From Flavobacteriaceae bacterium Ga0077528 (GTDB taxonomy: Bacteria > Bacteroidota > Bacteroidia > Flavobacteriales > Flavobacteriaceae), in NCBI GenBank assembly GCA_001464475.1, contig LNDX01000007.1, forward strand, positions 54,101 through 118,100: DNA of 64,000 nt, in the 5' to 3' direction. Made by a program: the position numbers and the translations under genes. The notes under the pieces are model-generated. The model was not told the DNA's origin. It ran no database searches and worked only from the letters and a program-made list of their open reading frames with translations. Positions 46,359 to 55,426 of this stretch are shown here, in pieces (position 1 is the stretch's first letter; each line of letters starts with the position of its first letter).

Positions 46359-48325
46359 ACCAATTCCTTTAAATTAACAGCAATCATTTTGCTTAATTGT
46401 ATGGCATCGTTATTCAAAGCGTTTAGTTCCTCTTGTATCTCCAGTAATCGGGCTTGGTAATCAAAATCGTCGTCTTGAGTAAGGGTAACGCCTACATAAC
46501 GCCCTGGTGTTAGGCTGTAATCGTTTTCGGCTACTTCATCAATGGTTACTATTTTGCACAAGCCTTCAATATCTTGGTATTCTTCGTTTTCAAACCAAAT
46601 CATAAATTGTTCCCAATCTTTAATGGTTTGTTTTATTTGTTCATAGTATTCTTGAGTGCTAGTTGTATATAAAGTTACTGGCTTGTTTAGAATTGTGTTT
46701 TTTTGTTTTAATGCTATTACTTTTATTTTTAAATCTTTTTCGTTTTTAGGTTTTTTAGCAATTTCTTTTTCTAATGTTGCCACTTCTTTATTCAGTTGGC
46801 TTACCATTAAATTAATTTCTTCAACTGTTGCATTAAATTTATTTAAAAGAGTATTAGCATCATTATAATCAATTGGTAAATGGTGTTTTATTTCTTTATT
46901 ATGGTTTAGTTTTATATCGTGCGTTTTGCAGATATATTCTAAATCTTTAAGCAGTTTACCATGTATTTCATTTACTGCACCGAACAATTCAAATAAAATA
47001 GTTTGATATTGAGAGAAAGCTTCTGTATATGCATCATTATTATTTCTGTAAAGGTTAATTAATGTGGTTAAATTAATTAATTGACCTTCGCTAAAATCGT
47101 TTATGGTGGTGGTTACTTTTCTAAAAACATTTCTAGCATCTAGCATTAAAATGTTTTTTTTGTTTTCGGGCTTTTTGCCTTTGTCGTAAAACCACAAATG
47201 GCAAGGCAAACTTCGTGTATAAAAAAAATTGTTGCCCACACTTACAATACAATCTACTGCTTCGGTTTCTATTAATTGTTGGCGTATCAGTTTTTCGCTA
47301 TGTCCTGCATCTGTCGCAGAGCTTGCCATTACAAATCCAGCACGTCCAGTATCGTTGAGATAGCTATAAAAATACTGCATCCACATATAGTTGGCATTGT
47401 CGCTTTTTGGTAAACCAAACGGTAATCGTGGGTCGTTTTTTACAAAGTCTTTTCCTTTGTCTACTTTGCTCACGTTAAATGGTGGGTTCGCCATTACAAA
47501 GTCACATTTACCTATCAAACTATGTGGGTCGCTATAAAAACTATTAGCTTCAACAATTTTGCCTTCAATACCGTGAATGGCAAGGTTTATTTTGGCTAAT
47601 CGGGTATTGTTGGTTTTTTGTTCGGTACCGTAACAAGTTATGGCTTCGTTTACTTCTTTGTTGGTATGGTCTTTTACAAAATAACCTGTTTGCACAAACA
47701 TACCGCCCGAGCCACAAGCAGGGTCGTGAATAATGCCGTGATCAGGTTGTATAAAGTTCACAATCAATTGCACCAAACTTGGTGGTGTAAAGAATTCTCC
47801 GCCTTCTTGCGCACCAGCACCTTGCATAGAAAACTTCATCAAGAAATATTCATAAATGCGTCCAAATACATCGCCAGTGGCTTTCTTTACAGCGTCTTTA
47901 TTAAACACACGAATCAGTTCGCGCAATAAATCGCTTTCAAATTCTTGGTAGTTTTTGGGTAAGTTGCCTTGCAAGTCAGGATATTCATCCTCTATAATTT
48001 TCATAGCGTTGTTAATTGCTTCGGCAATATTTTTACTTTCGCTTAAATTGGCAAGGTATTCGTATTTGGCTTTTTCAGGAAGCATAATTGCTCCAGCAGC
48101 AAGGTAATCTTCTTTGGTAGCAGCACGTTTGCCTCGTGGTCCGTCTGGTATTTTTGCTTGTACAATGGGAGTAGCTTCTTCGTAACGATTTTGTGCAAAA
48201 CGCAATAAAACTAAACCTAATACTGGGTCTTTATATTCGGCAGCAGTCAGCTTACTATTCGCTCTTAAGGAATCGGCAGCATCCCATAATTCTTTTTCTA
48301 ATTGTTTAATTTGTTCTTGGGTCAT
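46355..48325 (-). CDS. hsdM: Type I N6-adenine DNA methyltransferase
   Basis: From ATG 48325 the protein has 656 residues and starts MTQEQIKQLEKELWDAADSLR, the usual HsdM beginning; an in-frame ATG at 48376 would add 17 atypical residues. SAM-binding motif I is DPACGSGGMF (about 201) and the catalytic motif IV is NPPF (about 280). The N-terminal helical domain precedes them and a long coiled-coil-rich C-terminus follows (about 450-600). It methylates adenine on both strands of the target together with HsdS. A promoter lies 86 bases upstream, so this is the first gene of the leftward operon. Confidence 0.94.
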   Translation of the reverse strand: MTQEQIKQLEKELWDAADSLRANSKLTAAEYKDPVLGLVLLRFAQNRYEEATPIVQAKIPDGPRGKRAATKEDYLAAGAIMLPEKAKYEYLANLSESKNIAEAINNAMKIIEDEYPDLQGNLPKNYQEFESDLLRELIRVFNKDAVKKATGDVFGRIYEYFLMKFSMQGAGAQEGGEFFTPPSLVQLIVNFIQPDHGIIHDPACGSGGMFVQTGYFVKDHTNKEVNEAITCYGTEQKTNNTRLAKINLAIHGIEGKIVEANSFYSDPHSLIGKCDFVMANPPFNVSKVDKGKDFVKNDPRLPFGLPKSDNANYMWMQYFYSYLNDTGRAGFVMASSATDAGHSEKLIRQQLIETEAVDCIVSVGNNFFYTRSLPCHLWFYDKGKKPENKKNILMLDARNVFRKVTTTINDFSEGQLINLTTLINLYRNNNDAYTEAFSQYQTILFELFGAVNEIHGKLLKDLEYICKTHDIKLNHNKEIKHHLPIDYNDANTLLNKFNATVEEINLMVSQLNKEVATLEKEIAKKPKNEKDLKIKVIALKQKNTILNKPVTLYTTSTQEYYEQIKQTIKDWEQFMIWFENEEYQDIEGLCKIVTIDEVAENDYSLTPGRYVGVTLTQDDDFDYQARLLEIQEELNALNNDAIQLSKMIAVNLKELV

Positions 48326-48410
48326 TGTTTGTTTATGTAATTGCTCAAAACTATCAAAATAAAATGAGGTTAACAAGTTTATTTGATAGGTAGTTTTACG
48401 TGATTTTCTA

Positions 48411-48418
48411 CAAATATA
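48411..48418 (-). promoter_or_regulatory. Promoter minus-7 element of the hsd operon (TATATTTG)
   Basis: On the minus strand TATATTTG matches TAnnTTTG exactly, 86 bases before the hsdM start chosen here and 35 bases before the longer alternative. It starts right at the T-tract of the terminator of the gene behind it, so the hsd operon begins with its own promoter. No clear minus-33 motif is seen; the terminator stem occupies that place. Confidence 0.6.
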
Positions 48419-48449
48419 AAAACCGCAAAACGATGTGTTTTACGGTTTT
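48415..48449 (-). terminator. Intrinsic terminator of the barrel-like gene, abutting the hsdM promoter
   Basis: Arms of 13 bp (48437-48449 and 48419-48431, one mismatch) enclose a 5-base loop and are followed on the minus strand by TTTTTAT. It lies 44 bases after the stop of the gene at 48493. The same inverted repeat covers the minus-33 region of the hsdM promoter and might also be bound by a regulator. Confidence 0.75.
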
Positions 48450-48492
48450 CCGTATTTTGATAAAAAATGTTAGATATTATATTAAATCATTT

Positions 48493-49578
48493 TTATTCTT
48501 TCTTTATACCATTAAATATATTTATTTTAGTAGTTAATGCAATGGTTAATTTGTTTGAAAATCCTTTGTCGTCATCACTTTTATCCACATTGAAAGTATC
48601 ACTTAAAGAAAAAGTTATTCCACCAACTGGGTTAAAAATATCTAAATCTTTCAAAACAAAAAAGCCAACTCCAATTCCAGTTTTAGGTTTAAAATCTTTT
48701 CTAATATCGGTAGTACTGTATAGAGAAATTGAAAGATTTTTTAATTTATGCGGAGCCAAAAAGAAATTTGTATTAATTGGATAAACAGTATATTCTTTGT
48801 AGCTTCCAGTGTAAACGGTTTCTTTGTAAACAACCTCTCTAACAGTGTTAGTTAATGCATCTGTAATAGTTTGCTTATCTTCTCTACTATTTTCATCTAA
48901 ATCATCAAAATTACTTGTGCGCTTAATACCTATTGTTGCACCACCAACAAAATTCATTTTTTTAATGTTAAAATTCCAGTAGTTAACACCAAAATTAAAG
49001 TTATATCCTGTAAAATTCTCTTTTATTATTTGATTTTCAAATGTTAGTGTTTTGTCAAATCTTTTAAATTTGAAACCATTAAATGTTGAGTTAATCACTA
49101 ACCAAAGTTCATTCGCTGGAGAAGTTTTATTATCAATATAACTTTGCATTTCTGAATCGGTTGGATTTTTACTTAAATCATAATCATTTTCATTTTTATC
49201 AATTCTAATTCCATAATTAACTCTAAATTCACCTTCACCAACCACGTTATTAGAAGAAAATATATTGGCAATATCATTTTTAACTTTTCCAGCAGCAACT
49301 ACGTTCAAATAAATAGGAGCTTTTTTATCTCTAACAATGTATGAGTAATAGTTTAATCCTAATCTAGCGTCTTTTGTGTTAAAAGTTATATTACTGAAAT
49401 CAAAACTATTTTCAGTGAAAATTTTACTTTTTTCTGAATAAGAATTACTATTCATATTCACGATACCATTAGCAGATTCATTTGCAATATTTTGTGCTTT
49501 AGTTTCAACTGCATTACAAAATAGAAGTGTAAATAAAACACTAAAGTTTAATTTCTTGTCTAAAAAACGCATATCCAT
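48493..49578 (-). CDS. Exported protein, probable outer-membrane barrel, unknown function
   Basis: 361 residues from ATG 49578, or 359 from the second ATG at 49572. A signal peptide follows (LNFSVLFTLLFCNAVETKAQ). The mature protein has many alternating aromatic strands (ARLGLNYYSYIV, FRVNYGIRID, YNFNFGVNYWNFNIKK, VGGATIGIKR, GIGVGFFVLKDL), which suggests an outer-membrane barrel of about 14 strands. It overlaps the small gene upstream by 38 bases, an unusually long overlap. No family is recognised. Confidence 0.55.
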   Translation of the reverse strand: MDMRFLDKKLNFSVLFTLLFCNAVETKAQNIANESANGIVNMNSNSYSEKSKIFTENSFDFSNITFNTKDARLGLNYYSYIVRDKKAPIYLNVVAAGKVKNDIANIFSSNNVVGEGEFRVNYGIRIDKNENDYDLSKNPTDSEMQSYIDNKTSPANELWLVINSTFNGFKFKRFDKTLTFENQIIKENFTGYNFNFGVNYWNFNIKKMNFVGGATIGIKRTSNFDDLDENSREDKQTITDALTNTVREVVYKETVYTGSYKEYTVYPINTNFFLAPHKLKNLSISLYSTTDIRKDFKPKTGIGVGFFVLKDLDIFNPVGGITFSLSDTFNVDKSDDDKGFSNKLTIALTTKINIFNGIKKE

Positions 49579-49849
49579 TAGTATTAAAAGGTTTAAAAGT
49601 GTTAAATTCTCCTTGAGTTTTTGAATCTACAAAAACATTCATTTTAGATTCTGTGTGTGGTATGCCTACTACAACAACTAATATGTCAAGGTCATTGTCA
49701 ACATTTATAGGTAGGTTTTTTAGTTCTGCAACCCATTGTCCTGAAGCAAACTTAAAAAGGGTTGGCTCAAATTTAATTCCTTCAATCATGACATACTCAA
49801 TCCGTTTGGTCTTGATGTCGATTGTAATTTTTAAATCAATTTTTTTCAT
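49541..49849 (-). CDS. Small cytoplasmic protein of unknown function overlapping the barrel gene
   Basis: 102 residues. The sequence is beta-rich (KIDLKITIDIKTKRIEYVMIE, DLDILVVVVGIPHTESKMNVFVD), with no signal peptide. The last 12 codons overlap the beginning of the exported gene in another frame. The two are presumably translated from one message. No motif allows a function; the start codon is the first ATG after a T-rich leader. Confidence 0.5.
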   Translation of the reverse strand: MKKIDLKITIDIKTKRIEYVMIEGIKFEPTLFKFASGQWVAELKNLPINVDNDLDILVVVVGIPHTESKMNVFVDSKTQGEFNTFKPFNTNGYAFFRQEIKL

Positions 49850-49931
49850 GTGTTATTGTTTATGAGTTAAATTATTAATTTCAAAAATAGACGTTATTGA
49901 ATAAATAATTTATCCCTACAAATAGGTATTT

Positions 49932-49973
49932 TTCAAAAAAAAAAACGCTCAAACCTATCAGGTCGAGCGTTTT
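49932..49973 (-). terminator. Intrinsic terminator after the 249-residue conserved protein gene
   Basis: A 9-bp stem (AAAACGCTC / GAGCGTTTT) with an inner ACCT/AGGT stem is followed on the minus strand by a run of about ten T. It lies 70 bases beyond the stop at 50044. Confidence 0.85.
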
Positions 49974-50043
49974 AAACTTTGTTGTGCTGTTAAACCAATT
50001 GCTAGTACTCAAGCAATAAGTCTTGTTTAAATAGTTACTAAAG

Positions 50044-50793
50044 CTAACTAATCTTAACTAAGTTTAAGACATTAAAAGCACCATTGTTCAACAGATAATT
50101 AACACCATTAACTTCTTGAAAAAATTCAATCAGCAACACATGAAACCCAGTTCCTGTTACGGTGGGTACTGCGGTAGGAGTAAGTACTGGTGTAATAGTG
50201 CCTGGTACAATTGGGTAAACCGTCTCTGCACTTTGTGTCAACTCATAAACCTCAGTAGCAAAATCCAATTTTAAAAAACCAGCTTGCAAACTAAAATGAG
50301 TAGCACCTTCAGCAGAACGCAATTGCTGTAAAGGATCAAAACTAGAAATACTAATCGCTCCTGTCAATGCATCAACAGTTACAATAGCATTCAATACACT
50401 TCCCATGGTGGCACGCGCATTAAAATCAAATCCCTCAAGCATCGGTGTAGCAGTAGCATTGGTCATTCCAACGGCTACGTTACGTTCACCACGCACACTC
50501 ACACTGTCCAGATTCTTAATCTGTCCCATAACCTTCACAAGCCTACTCGTCAGTTTACTGTCTTTCGCTTTAAACAACATTGGTCCTAATGCAGAACGCA
50601 ACAATTTTCCCGAACCGGCAATACTGCCAAACTCCGTTCCGTTTTCTCGAGTACGAGCAAACGCAGGGTCGTTCATAATTCGATTTTTGCTAACACCACC
50701 TTTGGTGCGCACAAAGTAACCATCGGTTCCTTTGTAGAAGGTAAGGTCATCTAATGTCCCTTCAACCTTAATCAAGCTTTTCAACTTCGCCAT
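50044..50793 (-). CDS. Conserved Bacteroidota protein of unknown function
   Basis: 249 residues without a signal or membrane segment. The first 75 residues are basic and strongly patterned: KLKSLIKVEGTLDDLTFYKG, DGYFVRTKGGVSKNRI, DPAFARTRENGTEFG and GSGKLLRSALGPML. I believe this N-terminal pattern is shared by many Bacteroidota proteins of unknown role, but I cannot check it here. The C-terminal part (90-249) looks beta-rich with a Thr/Pro/Val linker (PGTITPVLTPTAVPTVTG). It is a single-gene unit with its own promoter and terminator, divergent from the small helix-turn-helix-like gene at 51436. Confidence 0.6.
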   Translation of the reverse strand: MAKLKSLIKVEGTLDDLTFYKGTDGYFVRTKGGVSKNRIMNDPAFARTRENGTEFGSIAGSGKLLRSALGPMLFKAKDSKLTSRLVKVMGQIKNLDSVSVRGERNVAVGMTNATATPMLEGFDFNARATMGSVLNAIVTVDALTGAISISSFDPLQQLRSAEGATHFSLQAGFLKLDFATEVYELTQSAETVYPIVPGTITPVLTPTAVPTVTGTGFHVLLIEFFQEVNGVNYLLNNGAFNVLNLVKIS

Positions 50794-50823
50794 GATTTAA
50801 AAAATTTAAAATTAATAATGACA

Positions 50824-50831
50824 CAAAGGTA
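50824..50831 (-). promoter_or_regulatory. Promoter minus-7 element (TACCTTTG) for the gene at 50793
   Basis: TACCTTTG on the minus strand matches TAnnTTTG exactly, 30 bases before the start codon. A TTTG at 50856-50859 is 24 bases upstream, longer than the usual 19-20. Confidence 0.55.
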
Positions 50832-50859
50832 TAGGGCATCATATCGGGCTCTTGTCAAA

Positions 50860-51299
50860 CTTGCCGAATCAGGTTAATAGTTGCTAATATTTGCGATAAT
50901 TAATAAATAAAAACTGTTTTTACCAAAGAAGCATAGAATTGCCATTTTTACCGAAAAAAGCAATTAAAAACCTAATAATGAAGTAATTAAAAAATCCACT
51001 TATTTAGGTAATTACTACTCAATAAGAGCAAAAAAATAGGGTGGAGTGTATGGCTTATGTATGCCGAGTGTATCAATAGTGTATGCCGAGTGTATGCTAG
51101 AAGTATACCAAAGGTATGGATGAGGTATCTAAGAGATATCGATAAAAATAAAAAGAGAAAAGCTTTTTACAGCAAACACCTTTTTTTTATTAACATACAA
51201 AATGGTGAAAATTGGACAAAAAAGAGGTATTTTGAGGTAAAAAAGGCAAAAAAAGCACTAAAAGTGAAAATATTGTCCCTGAATTGTTAAAAACTTCAA
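50860..51299. other. Gene-poor AT-rich gap with GTATGCCGAGTGTAT repeats
   Basis: At 51043-51128 the unit GTATGCCGAGTGTAT occurs two to three times with degenerate copies (AGAAGTATACC, AAGGTATGG, GAGGTATC) at about 14-base steps. An open frame of 77 codons crosses it (51057-51290), but its codon pattern and low-complexity Lys-rich end do not look like a real gene. The rest is plain AT-rich sequence. Confidence 0.5.
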
Positions 51300-51330
51300 T
51301 TGCTTTAACTTCATTTTCTTGTTAGTTTTG
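51300..51330 (+). promoter_or_regulatory. Promoter (TTG-N20-TAGTTTTG) of the small helix-turn-helix-like gene
   Basis: TAGTTTTG at 51323-51330 fits TAnnTTTG, with TTG at 51300-51302 twenty bases upstream. The leader to ATG 51436 would be about 100 bases and includes a short frame from ATG 51390 (26 codons). Confidence 0.55.
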
Positions 51331-51435
51331 TGTTGTTCGATTCTCAAAGATTGGATACACCAAAACAAAAGTTAACTAAAACAGATTTTATGAAAAAAAT
51401 GACATCAAACATCAGAAACAGTAAGAGTATAAACC

Positions 51436-51660
51436 ATGCAAAAAAGATTATTAAGAATTTGCATTACAACTAATGATATTGCAAAAATAGAAGAATGCTC
51501 TCCACGAACCGCATCCCAAAGGATGAACGACATGCGTGTCTTTTTTGGTAAAACGGAAAAGCGATTCAAAATCACCTTTAAAGAATATGCAGAATACTCT
51601 AGCATCCCACTCGACGACTTAGAACCTTACCGTCTAATATCTAGTAGTGCAGTTGCATAA
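51436..51660 (+). CDS. Small protein with helix-turn-helix-like N-terminus
   Basis: 74 residues. The segment ITTNDIAKIEECSPRTASQRMNDM (10-33) has the layout of a helix-turn-helix (helix, short turn at CSP, recognition helix RTASQRMNDM), followed by KTEKRFKITFKEYAEYSSIP. I have an impression of similar small Bacteroidota proteins (TIKEYCEYE-like endings), but cannot confirm it. It may be a DNA-binding regulator. It has its own promoter and is divergent from the conserved gene at 50793, which could be its target. Small size lowers confidence. Confidence 0.55.
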   Translation: MQKRLLRICITTNDIAKIEECSPRTASQRMNDMRVFFGKTEKRFKITFKEYAEYSSIPLDDLEPYRLISSSAVA

Positions 51661-52102
51661 TCATATCAATTTCTATAAAAGCCAATAAAAAAATATAAAA
51701 CTTCTTTCCTACAAAACGCTTCAATTAGGAACAACCTCTCATTTATCCTCGTTCCAATCAACCATAAAAGATTTTAAATATTTCTCAGATTATTCCAATC
51801 TGTGTTCCACAAAAGACTCTTTGCTACCAAGAATCCGCAACCATCAGTAACATCTTTTTCATCCGCGTTCTGATTTAAAAACAAAAGGCATAAAAGATTT
51901 TTAAGATTTTTAAGATTATTCCATTCTGTGTTGCAAAAAAAAGTCCGCGACCATCAGTAACATCCGTTTCATCCGCGTTCCATTCTAAAACACAAAAGAT
52001 TTTAAAGATTTTAAAGATTTCTCCAATCTGTGTTGCAAATGAAAAGTCACCATAAACCTTGCTCATTCTATAGAGGAGAAGAATTTTTTTAATGTAAAAA
52101 GA
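51661..52102. repeat. Dispersed repeats of the CATCCGCGTTCC family
   Basis: Three imperfect direct copies (about 51772-51875, 51876-51990 and 51991-52040) contain AAAGATTTTTAAGATT, ATTCCAATCTGTGTTGCA, TCCGCGACCATCAGTAACATC and TTTCATCCGCGTTCCATTC. The same elements occur in 18348-18412 and 23064-23596. No gene is supported in this stretch. Confidence 0.85.
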
Positions 52103-55100
52103 TTATCGCTTCATACTAAAATGCCCTTTATGCGTTCTACCATCGGCACGGTAGGCAACAAACCAATAGTCGTCAGAAACCAGTAGATTTCCGTTGTAAG
52201 TGCCATCCCAACCAGCGCTCTTTGAAGTGAAAGCTGTTACGGTTTTACCATAACGATCAAAAATCTCTACTCTAAATTCAGGTTCGTTTTCAGCGTCTTT
52301 AATTCTCCAGTAATCGTTATAGCCATCACCATTGGGTGTGAAATATTTGGTGTAGTAAAGCAACCAAATGGTTTTAAGGGTAATGCCGCAACCGGCTTTG
52401 TCTTTTACATAAATGGTATACAATCCTGGTGCTAAATTGTTAAAGTAGTTTTCGTCTTGAAACGTAGTGCCATCTAAAGAGTACTCATAAGAACCATTTC
52501 CAGAAGTTATAACAGTTATACTATTTTCATTCGAAGTCCAATCGGAGGTTTCAAAACCTTCTATGACTGGTGGTCCCGAATTAATAACAGTGATGTCTTT
52601 AGTGTTAGTACACGTTTGTCCGTTGTAAGTATTTGTTGCAGTTACCGTTAGATTGGTTACACCAATAGTACTAATACTTACTGATGGAGTAGTAGCACCA
52701 TTCGACCAAAGATAAGTGGTTGTTGGTAAATTATTGAGCGATGCATCAACGACCGTAGGATTTGTTGAGCAATTTAAATAGCTGGAATTAAGATTCAAAC
52801 TAGGAGTTTGTCCAACAATTAAATTAAAACTTCTTAATTCATAACAATTAGGAAGCGAATTAAGTACGATTCTAGTATGAATAAGTTGCGGATTACTTAC
52901 CGGATTGAAATTAACCAAGTTAGTAATAGCATTAGTTCCATTTTGCGCATCAGCCAATGTCGTGTGATAAGTTATGGTATAATCACTAGCTGGCTGTGTA
53001 CCCAAAATAACAGCAGTTTGTTGCGTTAAATCGAAAGTTTCGTTGTTGGTAATAACCGTTTTACATTCCAATACATCACTTGGAGTTGTTATCAAAATGA
53101 TGGAACCAAGCGTACTAACATCAAACAAGCGGTTGACAATATTGCCGCAAATATCTTCTATTTGAAAAAGATAAATGGCAGGCGCTAAATTGTAAAAAGT
53201 ATTGGATGTACCATTATCAAAAAAGAAAGGCAATCCGTCTTTTTGTACCAAAGTATAGCGCAAAGGAGTAGTTCCGTTGGCTTCAACAAAAACATCTAAC
53301 GCTCCACTAGCAGAACAAGGCAATCTATAGGCATCTATAAATTCTAAGGACTCGTTGTAACTTAAGGTTGGTGCTAATATTTCAATACAATTTTTATCAG
53401 CGCTACTTACAACAGCCGTATTCCACTCGCTACCGTTATGGTATGATAAAAAGGCACGAACAATTCGGAAAGTACCATTAAAACTGAAATTAAAATTGGT
53501 AGCATTATTGGCTAAGGAAATGGAATTAGTTTCGTTTGGAACAGTTCCATTCGTATAAATTGCATTGGTGCTAGGATTACCCCAAGTATTTGTAACCGGA
53601 TTAAGTAATTTTTGCAACCAATAGGTTTGACCTGCTGTTCCGTTACTTACAAAGTTTAAGGCAATATTGAAAGAACCACAATTAGGAAGCAATGAAAAAT
53701 TGGAAGCCGTAATGCTATAACCTTGTACACTTACAGTAATGGTATTAGTGAAATTACATTCGTCAGTTCCAGTAAAAGTGTAACTGCCTGCGGGTAGATT
53801 ATTCATATAAAGAACACCATCAGGAGCAATGTTAGAAGAGACATTAAAAGGTAAACTAAATCCAAAAGAAGCAGGAGCAGCTGTTATACGAATAGAAGTT
53901 AATTTTGAATTCAAACTTTCAATTCTAATAGCACTAGTACCCAAACCACAACCATTTCTTATGGCACTAGCTAAACCTTGATCTACATAAGCAGGAACAA
54001 CAGTTGAAATAGGTGGTATAACATCATTACAAGTATTGGTCAGCTGAAAAGTATAATTCCCAAGAGGAACCGGATTTAGGGTAATAGCACCATTAGCATC
54101 AATCAAAGAAGAGATGTTATGAGGTAAAGGAAACGGATAATCCGATGGTGCTACCGTAACTAAGCCACTGGTGATGATATAGCCAGGTATAGCGATGTTT
54201 ATATTTCCTGTTGTTGTCAAACAACCATTGTGAGTTCCTGTAGCTGTTGGAAGAGGAGGTCGGTCTATTATCGAAAAAGAGACACTTTGAATAGTACCAC
54301 AGGCATCTGTAATGGTGGCATCATAATTCCCAATAGGTGTAGGCAAAGAATCATTTCCAAAAGAAACACTATTTTGATTATAAGGACCAGGATAAGCGTT
54401 ATTGAAAAGCGCAGGATTAAATCCAGCAGGAAATGAATTAAAATTTATGTTATAAGGAGGAACAAAATTCGATAGCATAAACGTAAAAAAGTTTTCGTTG
54501 CAATCGAGTGTGGTAATGGTGTTTGTTAAGTTTATACCGTTGTTTACAATAAAATTTGAAGAATAAGTTGTTCCACAAGCATCCAGAATAGCAAGCGAAT
54601 AACTAAAATTCTGATTGATGTAATTGGTCATGGTTTGCACCAAATTTTGTGATGTGGCATTCCCAGTATTCAGCGTACTATTCAAAACAATAGGTGCGCC
54701 TCCACTAGGTGGAAAAATAGTGTAAGTAATATCTAATGGATAGCCAATAACAGTTCCAGTAGCAGCGGTCAAGGTATTGGTAACCGAAACCAAATTGCAA
54801 TTAACTGGTGAAGTTTGAGCCGTTTGAGGTTGTCCGATAGTAAGACCAGTAGTATTTTGAACCACCGTAAAAGTTGTTACAACACCTATTCCACAATTAT
54901 CAAAAACTCTAATTCTATAAACGCCAACAGGCAAACCAGAAAAAGTATTAGAACTCTGTAATGGAAACAATAACGGACCACTAAATATTTCATAAGAAAC
55001 TGGAGTTCCAGTGATTGTATTAACAGTGATGGTACTAGTATTAGAACAAGCCTGATTTAAACTTTGAACCGAAAAAGCTAAGGGCACAACCGAGTTTACT

Positions 55101-55408
55101 ATGGTCGCATCTTGTTGTTGTTCTGTAGTAGTGGCGCCAACTGTTTCTCTAGCAATTACTCTATAATCTCCTGCAACCAATCCGTTGAGTGTTGCAGCAG
55201 TTGTTGTTGCAAAAGGAGTAGTGGTATTGGGTAATTTATAGATGATGTACTGAATACTTCCTCCAGGAATAGTATTGGTTGCATTAAATAGCAAACTACC
55301 ATTTCCAGCACAAGTTTCATTAACACTTGTAACAGAAAGGTTGAATCCAAAACCATCAAATTGGTTCAGAAGAAAGATAAAATGAAGTATGTAAAGGTAC
55401 CTTTTCAT
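52103..55408 (-). CDS. Large T9SS cargo protein with type B (gliding-type) sorting domain
   Basis: About 1,101 residues from the ATG at 55408, which opens a signal peptide (MKRYLYILHFIFLLNQFDGFG). Upstream in-frame TTG adds six unlikely residues. The body is a chain of Ig-like or SprB-like beta domains rich in Asn, Thr and Gly with scattered Cys pairs. The last 85 residues are the gliding-motility-associated C-terminal domain: YFTPNGDGYNDYWRI, VEIFDRYGKTV, SAGWDGTYNG, DYWFVAYRADGRTHKGHFSMKR. This signal directs export through the outer membrane by the type IX system. The ligand or role on the cell surface is unknown. Confidence 0.9.
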   Translation of the reverse strand: MKRYLYILHFIFLLNQFDGFGFNLSVTSVNETCAGNGSLLFNATNTIPGGSIQYIIYKLPNTTTPFATTTAATLNGLVAGDYRVIARETVGATTTEQQQDATIVNSVVPLAFSVQSLNQACSNTSTITVNTITGTPVSYEIFSGPLLFPLQSSNTFSGLPVGVYRIRVFDNCGIGVVTTFTVVQNTTGLTIGQPQTAQTSPVNCNLVSVTNTLTAATGTVIGYPLDITYTIFPPSGGAPIVLNSTLNTGNATSQNLVQTMTNYINQNFSYSLAILDACGTTYSSNFIVNNGINLTNTITTLDCNENFFTFMLSNFVPPYNINFNSFPAGFNPALFNNAYPGPYNQNSVSFGNDSLPTPIGNYDATITDACGTIQSVSFSIIDRPPLPTATGTHNGCLTTTGNINIAIPGYIITSGLVTVAPSDYPFPLPHNISSLIDANGAITLNPVPLGNYTFQLTNTCNDVIPPISTVVPAYVDQGLASAIRNGCGLGTSAIRIESLNSKLTSIRITAAPASFGFSLPFNVSSNIAPDGVLYMNNLPAGSYTFTGTDECNFTNTITVSVQGYSITASNFSLLPNCGSFNIALNFVSNGTAGQTYWLQKLLNPVTNTWGNPSTNAIYTNGTVPNETNSISLANNATNFNFSFNGTFRIVRAFLSYHNGSEWNTAVVSSADKNCIEILAPTLSYNESLEFIDAYRLPCSASGALDVFVEANGTTPLRYTLVQKDGLPFFFDNGTSNTFYNLAPAIYLFQIEDICGNIVNRLFDVSTLGSIILITTPSDVLECKTVITNNETFDLTQQTAVILGTQPASDYTITYHTTLADAQNGTNAITNLVNFNPVSNPQLIHTRIVLNSLPNCYELRSFNLIVGQTPSLNLNSSYLNCSTNPTVVDASLNNLPTTTYLWSNGATTPSVSISTIGVTNLTVTATNTYNGQTCTNTKDITVINSGPPVIEGFETSDWTSNENSITVITSGNGSYEYSLDGTTFQDENYFNNLAPGLYTIYVKDKAGCGITLKTIWLLYYTKYFTPNGDGYNDYWRIKDAENEPEFRVEIFDRYGKTVTAFTSKSAGWDGTYNGNLLVSDDYWFVAYRADGRTHKGHFSMKR

Positions 55409-55426
55409 AATAAATATTATTAACAA

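Noticed and set aside
30011..48376. Prophage or integrative element carrying the defence genes
   Set aside because: No integrase, transposase, phage structural or conjugation gene and no flanking tRNA or att-like duplication is visible in the window.
51057..51290. Forward frame of 77 codons
   Set aside because: It starts in a degenerate tandem repeat and ends in low-complexity Lys-rich text, with no promoter or gene-like pattern.
51875..52066. Reverse frame of 63 codons
   Set aside because: It is entirely composed of the CATCCGCGTTCC-type dispersed repeat.
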